Positions 1 to 5,193 of a stretch of 5,303 nt of DNA are shown here, piece by piece (positions within the stretch are counted from its first letter, which is position 1; each line of letters starts with the position of its first letter). The notes under the pieces are model-generated. The model saw only the letters and a list, made by a program, of their open reading frames with translations, was not told where the DNA came from and ran no database searches. This DNA comes from Aromatoleum sp. (GTDB taxonomy: Bacteria > Pseudomonadota > Gammaproteobacteria > Burkholderiales > Casimicrobiaceae). Both the position numbers and the translations under genes were made by a program. The DNA is taken from NCBI GenBank assembly GCA_010365205.1, contig JAAFGU010000190.1, forward strand, positions 1-5,303. Reading direction: 5' to 3'.

Positions 1-564
1 TGCGACGGCGGCGGCGTCCACCGGTCGGTAGCGCGCGGGCAGCAGGAACGACAGCGGGCGGAGCACGGCGAGGGCCATGCGCTCCGCGGCACGAAATTCC
101 GCCCGCTCGCCGGCGAGCAGCGAGGGGCGCAGTGCGACGACCGTGTGGAACGGCAAGCGGTCGAGTTCCGCCTCGACCTCGCCCTTGATCCGGTTGTAGA
201 AGACGCGCGACCGTGGGTTGGCGCCCATTGCCGAAACGAGCAGACATTGCGTCGCGCCGGCGGCGAGCGCCATCTTCGCAATCATCACCGGGTAGACGAG
301 GTCCACTTCGCGAAACGCCCGTTGCGAACCGGCGCGCCGGATCGTGGTGCCGAGGCAGCAGTAGAAGTCGTGGAGCGGCGGCAGCGCGAAATCGCGAAGC
401 TCGGCGAACTCGACGACGCATTGCCGGAGCTTTGGATGGGGCAGCGCGAGCGGCCGCCGCGTCAGCGTGACGATTTCCGCGACGTCAGGGTCGTCCAGCA
501 ACAGATTGACGATGTGGCGGCCGACCAGACCGGTCGCTCCGGCAACCAGGGCGGTGCGATGCAT
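1..564 (-). CDS. Atypical SDR / NAD(P)H-binding protein of the HTATIP2 (TIP30) type, C-terminus cut by window edge
   Basis: The reverse strand is open from an ATG at 562-564 through the left edge (188 codons, no stop seen). The protein starts with a Rossmann beta-strand and the glycine-rich GATGLVG at residues 9-15 (GxxGxxG dinucleotide site). Next come CCLGTTIRRAGS (69-80), SAMGANPRSR (111-120) and FYNRIKGEVE (122-131). The last carries a YxxxK pair (Y123, K127), with S111 as the likely third SDR catalytic residue. RPSLLAGER (146-154) is also typical of the HTATIP2-like extended/atypical SDR group. These proteins are cytoplasmic and bind NADP(H); the substrate in bacteria is generally unknown and I assign none. 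Homologues are usually a little over 200 aa, so perhaps 25-30 residues lie outside the window. No clear Shine-Dalgarno precedes the ATG. The start is chosen because it sits immediately before the Rossmann strand. The gene diverges from the dodecin gene. Confidence 0.88.
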   Translation of the reverse strand, partial: MHRTALVAGATGLVGRHIVNLLLDDPDVAEIVTLTRRPLALPHPKLRQCVVEFAELRDFALPPLHDFYCCLGTTIRRAGSQRAFREVDLVYPVMIAKMALAAGATQCLLVSAMGANPRSRVFYNRIKGEVEAELDRLPFHTVVALRPSLLAGERAEFRAAERMALAVLRPLSFLLPARYRPVDAAAVA

Positions 565-762
565 GCGGCATTATGGATGCTCGACCACCGCTTGTGGGAA
601 CACGAGGCCCGTGCGACGACGATCGCGGTGTTTACGCAGGCTGTCCACCGTGGCCATTTCCGGACGCGCCGGCCAACGATGCGCGCTACGTTGGCGCATG
701 CCGACGCTGCCGGCCGCGCCTTGACATGCGCGGGCCGGCGTTCTCCGTCGGCGCCGGACGCG

Positions 763-768
763 TATGAT
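763..768 (+). promoter_or_regulatory. Candidate -10 box for the dodecin gene
   Basis: TATGAT matches the sigma70 -10 consensus at 5 of 6 positions and lies about 70 bp before the dodecin start. The best -35 at a legal distance is TTCTCC (741-746, 16-bp spacer), which is poor. A perfect TTGACA at 721-726 is 36 bp away, too far to pair with this -10. A CCGGCG/CGCCGG inverted repeat (735-740 / 752-757) lies across the -35/spacer zone and might be an operator, but in such GC-rich DNA it could be chance. Confidence 0.35.
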
Positions 769-820
769 GAAACGGCCGCCGTAACCCCGGCCGGGATGCG
801 CGGCGGCGCCCTGCGAAAAA

Positions 821-827
821 AAGGAGA
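821..827 (+). promoter_or_regulatory. Strong Shine-Dalgarno of the dodecin gene
   Basis: AAGGAGA follows a run of A residues (816-822) and is spaced normally from the ATG at 835. It decides the start against the much longer in-frame open stretch that reaches back to 145. The A-rich leader stands out in this GC-rich setting and suggests efficient translation. Confidence 0.85.
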
Positions 828-834
828 TGGCAAC

Positions 835-1059
835 ATGGCGAAGAAGAGCGCGAGCGAAGGCGTATACCGCGTCACCGATGTGATCGGCACCAGTACGGTG
901 TCGTGGGAAGACGCGGCCAAGAACGCGGTCAATGCGGCGAGCAAGTCGCTGCGGGACCTGCGCATCGCCGAAGTCGAAAAGATGGACATGAAGGTCGAAG
1001 ACGGAAAAGTCGTCGCATACCGCACGCGCGTCAGCCTGTCGTTCAAGTACGAAGCCTGA
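835..1059 (+). CDS. Dodecin family protein lacking the canonical flavin-stacking Trp
   Basis: This 74-aa protein has the full dodecin layout: strand YRVTDVIGTS (11-20), helix SWEDAAKNAV (23-32) continuing to about residue 40, then two long strands (about 44-53 and 60-73) ending in VSLSFKYEA. Dodecins form hollow cytoplasmic dodecamers that store and protect flavins (riboflavin/FMN). The start is fixed by AAGGAGA (821-827), 8 nt from AGGAG to the ATG; upstream in-frame codons carry no family similarity. Aligned by eye to the Halobacterium salinarum protein, the flavin-stacking Trp36 (in VVWAEV) falls on Ile44 (in LRIAEV), and Gln55 falls on Arg63. The only Trp is W24 in the helix. Family membership is clear from fold and length. 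Flavin binding in the classical mode is doubtful, so the ligand is left open. The gene is monocistronic as far as can be seen and converges on the lipoprotein gene. Confidence 0.92.
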   Translation: MAKKSASEGVYRVTDVIGTSTVSWEDAAKNAVNAASKSLRDLRIAEVEKMDMKVEDGKVVAYRTRVSLSFKYEA

Positions 1060-1094
1060 GACTTGGCGACGCGGCCCCCGGGCGGGGCGGGGAA

Positions 1095-1138
1095 CGGACG
1101 ACCGAAGCCGATGCATCCGCGTCGTCGACGGTCGTCCG
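1095..1138. terminator. Inverted repeat in the convergent dodecin/lipoprotein gap, possible bidirectional terminator
   Basis: CGGACGACCG (1095-1104) and CGGTCGTCCG (1129-1138) are perfect 10-bp reverse complements separated by 24 nt. That interval itself holds the palindrome GATGCATC (1110-1117). The element sits between the stop codons of two convergent genes (1059 and 1169), where a shared terminator is expected. Neither strand has a T-tract after the stem, so it is not a textbook intrinsic terminator. It may instead be a 3'-end stabilising stem or act together with Rho. Confidence 0.45.
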
Positions 1139-1168
1139 CTCGCTGCGGTGGACCCTGCCGGCTCGCGG

Positions 1169-1627
1169 TCAGTTCGCCTTGAACCGGACGCGCATCACTT
1201 TCTTGTCGTACTCCGCTTCGGTCTGCGGCGTGATCTCGGCGCCATCTGCTGCGTAGACGCGCCCGCCGCTGCGTCGGCAGAGGTCGCGTTCGTATTGGCA
1301 GGGTCCCATCTCGGGGTGCTTCTGGCACAGCTGCGCGACCTTGGGCGAGAATTCGATCGCCGTTTGCTTGCGCTCGCCCGCGGTTTCGGAAACGCACACG
1401 TATTGCGTATTCGGCGGAACGACAATCCGCGGCGGTGCGGCGGGAGGTGACGGCTTTGCGATCGCGACCGCGGCCTGCGGAGGCGTCGGCGCGGGCTCCG
1501 GGATCGTGCGGCGTATGACGGCCGCTCCGGTCGTATCTCCGGGGGGCGTGATGGGAACCGGCTCGCGCGGCATTGCGCAGGCGACGAGCATCAAGGCGAC
1601 CAACGCCGGCAGCGCGACGTCCTTCAT
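1169..1627 (-). CDS. Proline-rich lipoprotein with a four-cysteine C-terminal domain, function unknown
   Basis: The 152-aa product begins MKDVALPALVALMLVAC, a short type II signal peptide. Its lipobox is L14-V15-A16-C17, so C17 should be lipidated and the protein anchored in a membrane facing the periplasm. Residues 18-74 form a low-complexity Pro/Ala/Thr linker (for example PEPAPTPPQ, KPSPPAAPP). The C-terminal part (about 75-152) is a compact domain with Cys at 78, 101, 110 and 117 (motif GPCQYERDLCRRSGGRVY), which could form two disulfides, and a charged end. The start is supported by AAGGAGA at 1633-1639, about 6 nt from the ATG. An in-frame ATG 11 codons upstream would spoil the signal peptide. 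A good promoter lies upstream. I do not recognise a named family; similar small lipoproteins seem to occur in betaproteobacteria, but that is from memory. It is not part of an operon in this window. Confidence 0.82.
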   Translation of the reverse strand: MKDVALPALVALMLVACAMPREPVPITPPGDTTGAAVIRRTIPEPAPTPPQAAVAIAKPSPPAAPPRIVVPPNTQYVCVSETAGERKQTAIEFSPKVAQLCQKHPEMGPCQYERDLCRRSGGRVYAADGAEITPQTEAEYDKKVMRVRFKAN

Positions 1628-1683
1628 CGGGTTCTCCTTGATGCGCGCGCGGCACCGCACGGCGCCCGCTCGATGCGCCGGAC

Positions 1684-1701
1684 CCGCGCGGACACGCGCG
1701 G
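1684..1701. promoter_or_regulatory. GC hairpin at the predicted 5' end of the lipoprotein mRNA
   Basis: CCGCGCG (1684-1690) and CGCGCGG (1695-1701) are perfect 7-bp complements around a 4-nt loop. The start of transcription predicted from the -10 box is near 1703, so the stem would occupy the extreme 5' end of the minus-strand transcript. There it could shield the mRNA from 5'-end-dependent decay. The structure is visible in the sequence; the role is inferred. Confidence 0.4.
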
Positions 1702-1709
1702 TCGCGTTC

Positions 1710-1739
1710 CTTATAGCGTTTGCACGCTTCGGCGGTCAA
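1710..1739 (-). promoter_or_regulatory. Sigma70-type promoter of the lipoprotein gene
   Basis: On the minus strand TTGACC (1739-1734) and TATAAG (1715-1710) are separated by 18 bp. Each matches the consensus at 5 of 6 positions, the best such pair noticed in the window. Transcription would start near 1703 and give a leader of about 75 nt before the ATG at 1627. The -35 box overlaps the proximal copy of the 14-bp direct repeat described separately. Confidence 0.65.
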
Positions 1740-1769
1740 TCGGCACCCGTGGTCATCAATCGGCACCCG
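1736..1769. repeat. Two direct copies of a 14-bp sequence, 20-bp period, operator-like
   Basis: TCAATCGGCACCCG occurs exactly at 1736-1749 and again at 1756-1769, with 6 bp between copies. A 20-bp period puts both copies on the same face of the helix. Relative to the predicted lipoprotein start site (about 1703) the copies are centred near -40 and -60, where activators usually bind; the proximal copy overlaps the -35 box. They also lie upstream of the putative serC promoter. The repeat is certain; the regulatory role is inferred. Confidence 0.6.
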
Positions 1770-2008
1770 CCGGCATAGACGTGCGCGAGAATGACCGCCG
1801 CGCCCGTCCCGGTCCGACATTTCCGGTAAAATTGCGATTGGAGCGCCCCGGGGCGAAAGCCTGGCACGCGCTGCTTGTGGGATTCGGGTCCGGCGCCTGC
1901 GCCCCGGGATTCTACGCGCGACCGCGGGCTCGCATTGTTCCGCGCCGGGGACGGTGTTTCACGCGCCGCCCCGTCCCGCCCCCCTCTGGCCCAACCTCGG
2001 AAAATCTC
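1740..2008 (+). other. serC upstream region and long GC-rich leader
   Basis: The divergent gap between the lipoprotein start (1627) and the serC start (2009) is 381 bp. Its right part holds a candidate serC -10 box, TAAAAT at 1827-1832, with no convincing -35. If this box is used the leader is about 170 nt. The leader contains a perfect 12-bp palindrome CGCCCCGGGGCG (1844-1855), a 10-bp direct repeat GCGCCCCGGG (1843-1852 and 1899-1908), and a GGCGC/GCGCC inverted repeat (1892-1903). I recognise no known riboswitch or T-box in it and no small gene. Confidence 0.4.
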
Positions 2009-3088
2009 ATGCGTGTCTTCAATTTCAGTGCCGGCCCCGCGGTGCTCCCGGAATCCGTATTGCGGCAGGCCGCCGCCGAAATGCTCGACTGGCACGGCAG
2101 TGGCATGTCGGTGATGGAGATGAGCCATCGCGGCAAGGAATTCATCAGCATCGCCGACAAGGCGGAAGCGGATCTGCGCGTGCTGCTGGCGATTCCGGCC
2201 AACTACAAGGTGCTGTTCCTGCAGGGCGGCGCGATCGCCGAAAACGCGATCATCCCGATGAACCTGCTGGCGGGCCGATCGGCGGCCGACTACATCAATA
2301 CCGGCGAATGGTCGAAGAAGTCGATCAAGGAAGCGAAGAAGTACTGCGCGGTCAACGTCGCGGCCTCCGCCGAGGACAAGGACTTCACGTACGTTCCCGC
2401 GCGCGACACCTGGAAACTCGGCAGCGACGCGGCGTACGTGCACGTGTGCACCAACGAGACGATCGGCGGTGTCGAGTACCAGTGGACGCCGGACACCGGC
2501 GACGTCCCGCTGGTCGCGGACATGTCGTCGCATATCCTGTCGCGCGAGATCGACGTCGCGAAGTATGGCGTCATCTACGGTGGCGCGCAGAAGAACATCG
2601 GCCCCGCCGGCCTCACGCTGGTGATCGTCCGCGGCGAGCTGCTCGACCGCGCGCTGCCGATCACGCCGTCCGCGTTCCACTGGAAGGAGCAGGCGGCGGC
2701 CGACTCGATGCTGAACACTCCGGCGACGTACGCGATCTACATCGCCGGGCTCGTCTTCGAATGGCTGTTGGCACAGGGCGGGGTGGCGGCGATCGAGCGG
2801 AAGAACATCGCGAAGTCGGCGCTGCTCTACGACTACCTCGACCAGTCGTCGTTCTACGCCAACCCGGTGCGCAAGGAGGACCGCTCGCGGATGAACGTCC
2901 CGTTCAAGCTGCGCAATGCGACGCTGGACGAGGCCTTCCTCAAGGGCGCGAAGGAAGCCGGGATGGTGCAGCTGAAGGGCCATCGCGCCGTAGGCGGCAT
3001 GCGCGCGTCGATCTACAACGCGATGCCGGTCGAAGGCGTGCGGACGCTGGTCGAGTACATGACGGCGTTCGAACGGCGTCACGGCTAG
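2009..3088 (+). CDS. serC: Phosphoserine aminotransferase SerC
   Basis: This 359-aa PLP enzyme (E. coli SerC is 362 aa) converts 3-phosphohydroxypyruvate plus glutamate to 3-phosphoserine and 2-oxoglutarate in the cytoplasm. The same family enzyme can also serve the pyridoxal phosphate route. Diagnostic parts in order: FNFSAGPAVLP (4-14), SHRGKEF (39-45, substrate-binding H40/R41), FLQGGA (70-75, PLP phosphate loop), W101 stacking on the cofactor, DMSSHILSR (171-179, D171 contacting the pyridine nitrogen), GGAQKNIGPAG (191-201) with Schiff-base lysine K195, and GHRAVGGMRASIYNA (324-338) with R326 and R332. All expected residues are present. The start is the ATG directly before the conserved N-terminus. 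An in-frame open stretch adds 112 codons upstream but has no family similarity. The Shine-Dalgarno is weak (GGAAAA, 1999-2004). First gene of a serC-serA operon. Confidence 0.97.
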   Translation: MRVFNFSAGPAVLPESVLRQAAAEMLDWHGSGMSVMEMSHRGKEFISIADKAEADLRVLLAIPANYKVLFLQGGAIAENAIIPMNLLAGRSAADYINTGEWSKKSIKEAKKYCAVNVAASAEDKDFTYVPARDTWKLGSDAAYVHVCTNETIGGVEYQWTPDTGDVPLVADMSSHILSREIDVAKYGVIYGGAQKNIGPAGLTLVIVRGELLDRALPITPSAFHWKEQAAADSMLNTPATYAIYIAGLVFEWLLAQGGVAAIERKNIAKSALLYDYLDQSSFYANPVRKEDRSRMNVPFKLRNATLDEAFLKGAKEAGMVQLKGHRAVGGMRASIYNAMPVEGVRTLVEYMTAFERRHG

Positions 3089-3092
3089 GGGG
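3087..3092 (+). promoter_or_regulatory. Shine-Dalgarno of serA overlapping the serC stop codon
   Basis: AGGGGG begins inside the TAG stop of serC (3086-3088) and lies 9 nt before the serA ATG at 3102. The overlap of stop codon and ribosome site supports translation of both genes from one message, probably with coupling. Confidence 0.65.
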
Positions 3093-3101
3093 CACGCGAT
3101 C

Positions 3102-4289
3102 ATGAACAAGTATAAGATTTTGGTGCTGAATCACATCTCGAGTCACGGTTTGCACCGTTTTCCCGCCGCGCGCTACGCGGTCGGCAAGGCGGTCGAGCGC
3201 CCCGACGCGATCCTGGTCCGTTCGCACAACATGCATGAGACGGCGATCCCGGCGAGCGTCCGCGCGATCGGCCGGGCCGGCGCCGGAACCAACAATATTC
3301 CCGTCGCCGAAATGTCGAAGCGCGGCGTGCCGGTGTTCAACGCTCCGGGCGCCAACGCCAATGCCGTCAAGGAGCTGGTGCTGGCGGCGCTGCTGCTGGC
3401 GGCGCGCAACGTCATCCCGGCACTCGGCTACATCGCGGGCCTGGACGCCGCCGACGCGGACCTCGAAAAGCGCGTCGAGGACGGCAAGAAGCGGTTCGCC
3501 GGCATCGAGCTGCCGCACCGGTCGCTCGGCATCGTCGGCCTCGGCGCAATCGGAAGCCTGGTCGCCGACACTGCTATCAAGCTGGGGATGAAGGTCACCG
3601 GCTTCGACCCTGATATCACCGTCGACGCCGCGTGGCGCCTGCCGTCGAGCGTGCGCCGCGCGCACAGCATCGAGGAGGTGCTCAAGCAATCCGATTTCGT
3701 CACGCTGCACGTGCCGCTGCTGACGGCGACGCGGCACCTGATCGACGAGAAGCGGTTGACGGCGATGAAGCCGGGCTCGGTGCTGCTCAATTTTGCCCGC
3801 GATGCGCTGGTCGACGAAACCGCGGTGATCGCGGCGCTGAGGGCGCGCCGGCTCAAGTACTACCTGTGCGACTTCCCCAGCGCCCGGCTGCTGCGCGAAC
3901 CGGGCGTCGTGGCGCTGCCGCATCTGGGGGCCTCGACCGAGGAGGCGGAGGAAAACTGCGCGGTGATGGTCGTGGACCAGGTGCGCGAGTATCTCGAAAA
4001 CGGCGCCATTGCCAACGCGGTGAACTTTCCGAACGTCGACCTGCCGCGCGAATCGCCACACCGCGTGGCGATCGCCAATGCCAACGTTCCCAATATGCTC
4101 GGGCAGATTTCCACGGCGATGGCCCTCGCCGGACTCAACATCCATACCATGGTCAACAAGTCGCGCGGCGAAATGGCCTACACGCTGGTCGACGTCGACA
4201 GCCCGGTCACGGACCCGGTCGTTCAATCGATTGCGGCGATCGATGGGGTGCTGTCGGTGCGGGCGATTCCCGAGGCCGCTTCCGACTGA
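3102..4289 (+). CDS. serA: D-3-phosphoglycerate dehydrogenase SerA, short form with C-terminal ACT domain
   Basis: This 395-aa D-2-hydroxyacid dehydrogenase oxidises 3-phosphoglycerate with NAD+, the first step of serine synthesis. It lies 13 bp after serC, whose enzyme uses its product. The N-terminal substrate domain includes GRAGAGTNNIPV (57-68). The Rossmann core has GLGAIG (146-151) and the NAD-selecting D169 in GFDPD. The C-terminal ACT domain covers about 320-390 (VPNMLGQIS, NKSRGEMAYTLVDVD). N328 and N346 align by eye with the serine-binding Asn residues of the E. coli enzyme, so serine feedback is plausible; the E. coli His344 position is N326. Catalytic Arg (R233 in NFARDALVDE) and His (H274 in LPHLGAST) are present. 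The usual catalytic Glu position in the DFP segment reads CDFPSAR (256-262), giving Ala261 instead. The overall form resembles the roughly 390-aa SerA group linked to serC in Clostridia and Bacteroidota rather than E. coli SerA (410 aa). The context makes another 2-hydroxyacid specificity unlikely. Confidence 0.94.
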   Translation: MNKYKILVLNHISSHGLHRFPAARYAVGKAVERPDAILVRSHNMHETAIPASVRAIGRAGAGTNNIPVAEMSKRGVPVFNAPGANANAVKELVLAALLLAARNVIPALGYIAGLDAADADLEKRVEDGKKRFAGIELPHRSLGIVGLGAIGSLVADTAIKLGMKVTGFDPDITVDAAWRLPSSVRRAHSIEEVLKQSDFVTLHVPLLTATRHLIDEKRLTAMKPGSVLLNFARDALVDETAVIAALRARRLKYYLCDFPSARLLREPGVVALPHLGASTEEAEENCAVMVVDQVREYLENGAIANAVNFPNVDLPRESPHRVAIANANVPNMLGQISTAMALAGLNIHTMVNKSRGEMAYTLVDVDSPVTDPVVQSIAAIDGVLSVRAIPEAASD

Positions 4290-4327
4290 TCGTTCGCGCA
4301 CGCGGGGGCCGCGCCGGCGCCTGAGGC

Positions 4328-4341
4328 CGCGGTGCACCGCG
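4328..4341. terminator. Perfect 14-bp palindrome in the convergent gap after serA, possible terminator stem
   Basis: CGCGGTGCACCGCG is its own reverse complement and can fold as a 5-bp stem with a TGCA loop. It is preceded by the shorter inverted repeat GCCT-G-AGGC (4319-4327). It lies midway between the convergent stops of serA (4289) and the 211-aa gene (4368). There is no T-tract on either strand, so a terminator role is only suggested by position. Confidence 0.35.
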
Positions 4342-4367
4342 TTGCGGCGCGACCCACGCGGCTATCG

Positions 4368-5003
4368 CTACGGTTCTGCCTCGAAAACCACGGCGAATGG
4401 CCGCGGCAGCGCGCGCAAATCGTTGACGATGCGCACGCGCAGGAACGTACTCAGTTCGCCGAACGTGGAGCGCAGTTCGTCCGCCCCGTCGCTGATCGAC
4501 GCAGTCCGACCCCAGCGCGCGCGGCGCCCCCGAGCGCGCGACCGCACAACGAGCCCAACCGCGAGTTCCGCGAGATTCGGCTCGCGGCTCATGTAGCGGC
4601 CGAACACCGCAACGGCTTCGATTTCGAGCGGATTGTGGGAAGTGCTCGCATTGAACTTCGCGGCGAGTTGGCAGGCCTTGGCCACCAGCATCTTCGCGCG
4701 TGCTCGCGGCAGCGGCTCGACCACCCGCGCAGATGCGAATTCAACAAACAACCCGGGTTGAACGTGGAAATCGTCCTGGCGCGAATTCGGAAGAAGGAGT
4801 CCCTCGGCGACCAGTTCATTTACCAGCATGTTGCCGACAACGCTGTCGACGCCGAAGTCGTGCCGAAGCGCCTGCGCGCTGATGCGGGCCCGCTCGGGCG
4901 GTAGTCCGACGACGCGTGCAAGGATGCGTCGAGACGCCGCGCGCAGTGTCATCGCATCGACGCCGAAATAGCGGCGGTCGCTGACCAGCGTCGTGACTTT
5001 CAT
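4368..5003 (-). CDS. Putative winged-helix protein with C-terminal degenerate nucleotidyltransferase-like region, function unknown
   Basis: The 211-aa product has no family I can name. Residues about 20-90 read as a winged helix-turn-helix: a first helix (20-32), helix AQALRHDF (43-50), turn GVD, a recognition-like helix SVVGNMLVNELVAEGLL (54-70), then a wing. Residues 99-121 form a helix linking to NPLEIEAVAVFGRYMSRE (124-141). That segment is reminiscent of the GS-motif region of Pol-beta/MNT nucleotidyltransferases. The usual Ser after Gly is R136, and the DxD/DxE acids appear as E146-L147-A148, so catalysis is unlikely even if the fold is right. A strongly basic stretch follows (154-166: seven Arg in 13 residues), then a beta-rich end LPRPFAVVFEAE. 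Start: GGAAG (5015-5011) lies 7 nt upstream; an internal Met18 is the alternative. Soluble, with no signal peptide or membrane segment. Single gene converging on serA. Confidence 0.75.
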   Translation of the reverse strand: MKVTTLVSDRRYFGVDAMTLRAASRRILARVVGLPPERARISAQALRHDFGVDSVVGNMLVNELVAEGLLLPNSRQDDFHVQPGLFVEFASARVVEPLPRARAKMLVAKACQLAAKFNASTSHNPLEIEAVAVFGRYMSREPNLAELAVGLVVRSRARGRRARWGRTASISDGADELRSTFGELSTFLRVRIVNDLRALPRPFAVVFEAEP

Positions 5004-5030
5004 CTCCCAGCTTCCATGGCCGCAGTGCAG

Positions 5031-5071
5031 GCTATGACGATAGCATAGTCCCCGGCGGCTGGCGTCGGCAA
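5031..5071 (-). promoter_or_regulatory. Candidate promoter and operator-like palindrome before the 211-aa gene
   Basis: On the minus strand TTGCCG (5071-5066) and TATGCT (5047-5042) are 18 bp apart, each matching consensus at 4 of 6 positions. GCTAT-GACG-ATAGC (5031-5044) is a perfect 5-bp inverted repeat with 4-nt spacer that overlaps the -10 box and the expected start site. A repressor, possibly the winged-helix product itself, could bind there. All of this is weak and inferred. Confidence 0.3.
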
Positions 5072-5123
5072 GCGCCCGCGATGGTCGTGGCCTCGGCGGG
5101 ATTGCGAGCGCGGCGTCGCTGTG

Positions 5124-5175
5124 CTCGATCGTTCCGGCGTTGCCGGTGAGGGCGGTCCGCTCGGATCCGATCGAG
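5124..5175. other. Nested inverted repeats between the rhodanese gene and the 211-aa gene
   Basis: CTCGATCG (5124-5131) and CGATCGAG (5168-5175) are perfect 8-bp complements. They enclose a small hairpin CCGGC-GTT-GCCGG (5134-5146). The element lies just downstream of the rhodanese stop (5194) in its direction of transcription, so it could mark the 3' end of that message. No T-tract is present. Confidence 0.3.
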
Positions 5176-5193
5176 GTCGAGGCTGTCCGTCGG

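Noticed and set aside
570..575. CATAAT on the minus strand as -10 of the SDR gene
   Set aside because: It is only 5 bp from the ATG, which would force a leaderless transcript, and there is no matching -35 (CCCACA at 598-593).
721..726. Perfect TTGACA as -35 of the dodecin promoter
   Set aside because: No -10-like hexamer lies 16-18 bp downstream; the nearest good one (763-768) is 36 bp away.
145..834. 230-codon in-frame N-terminal extension of the dodecin
   Set aside because: Dodecins are about 65-75 aa; the strong ribosome site sits right before 835, and the upstream part is antisense to the SDR gene.
462..1820. 452-aa open frame on the minus strand across dodecin and lipoprotein
   Set aside because: It overlaps three supported genes in other frames, has no ribosome site, and its translation is Arg-rich without motifs.
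1673..2008. 112-codon in-frame N-terminal extension of SerC
   Set aside because: The family begins at the MRVFNFSAGP start; the upstream stretch is Arg/Pro-rich and overlaps the promoter region.
1736..3109. 457-aa open frame on the minus strand opposite serC
   Set aside because: It is an antisense shadow of a clear, full-length SerC in GC-rich DNA; the translation is Arg/Val/His-rich with no recognisable domain.
2940..4337. 465-aa open frame on the minus strand opposite serA
   Set aside because: Antisense shadow of serA; Arg-rich low-information protein, and it would overlap both real genes almost entirely.
4332..4904. 190-aa open frame on the plus strand opposite the 211-aa gene
   Set aside because: The minus-strand frame has helix-turn-helix character, natural composition and a ribosome site; the plus frame is Arg-rich and begins within the palindrome in the gap.
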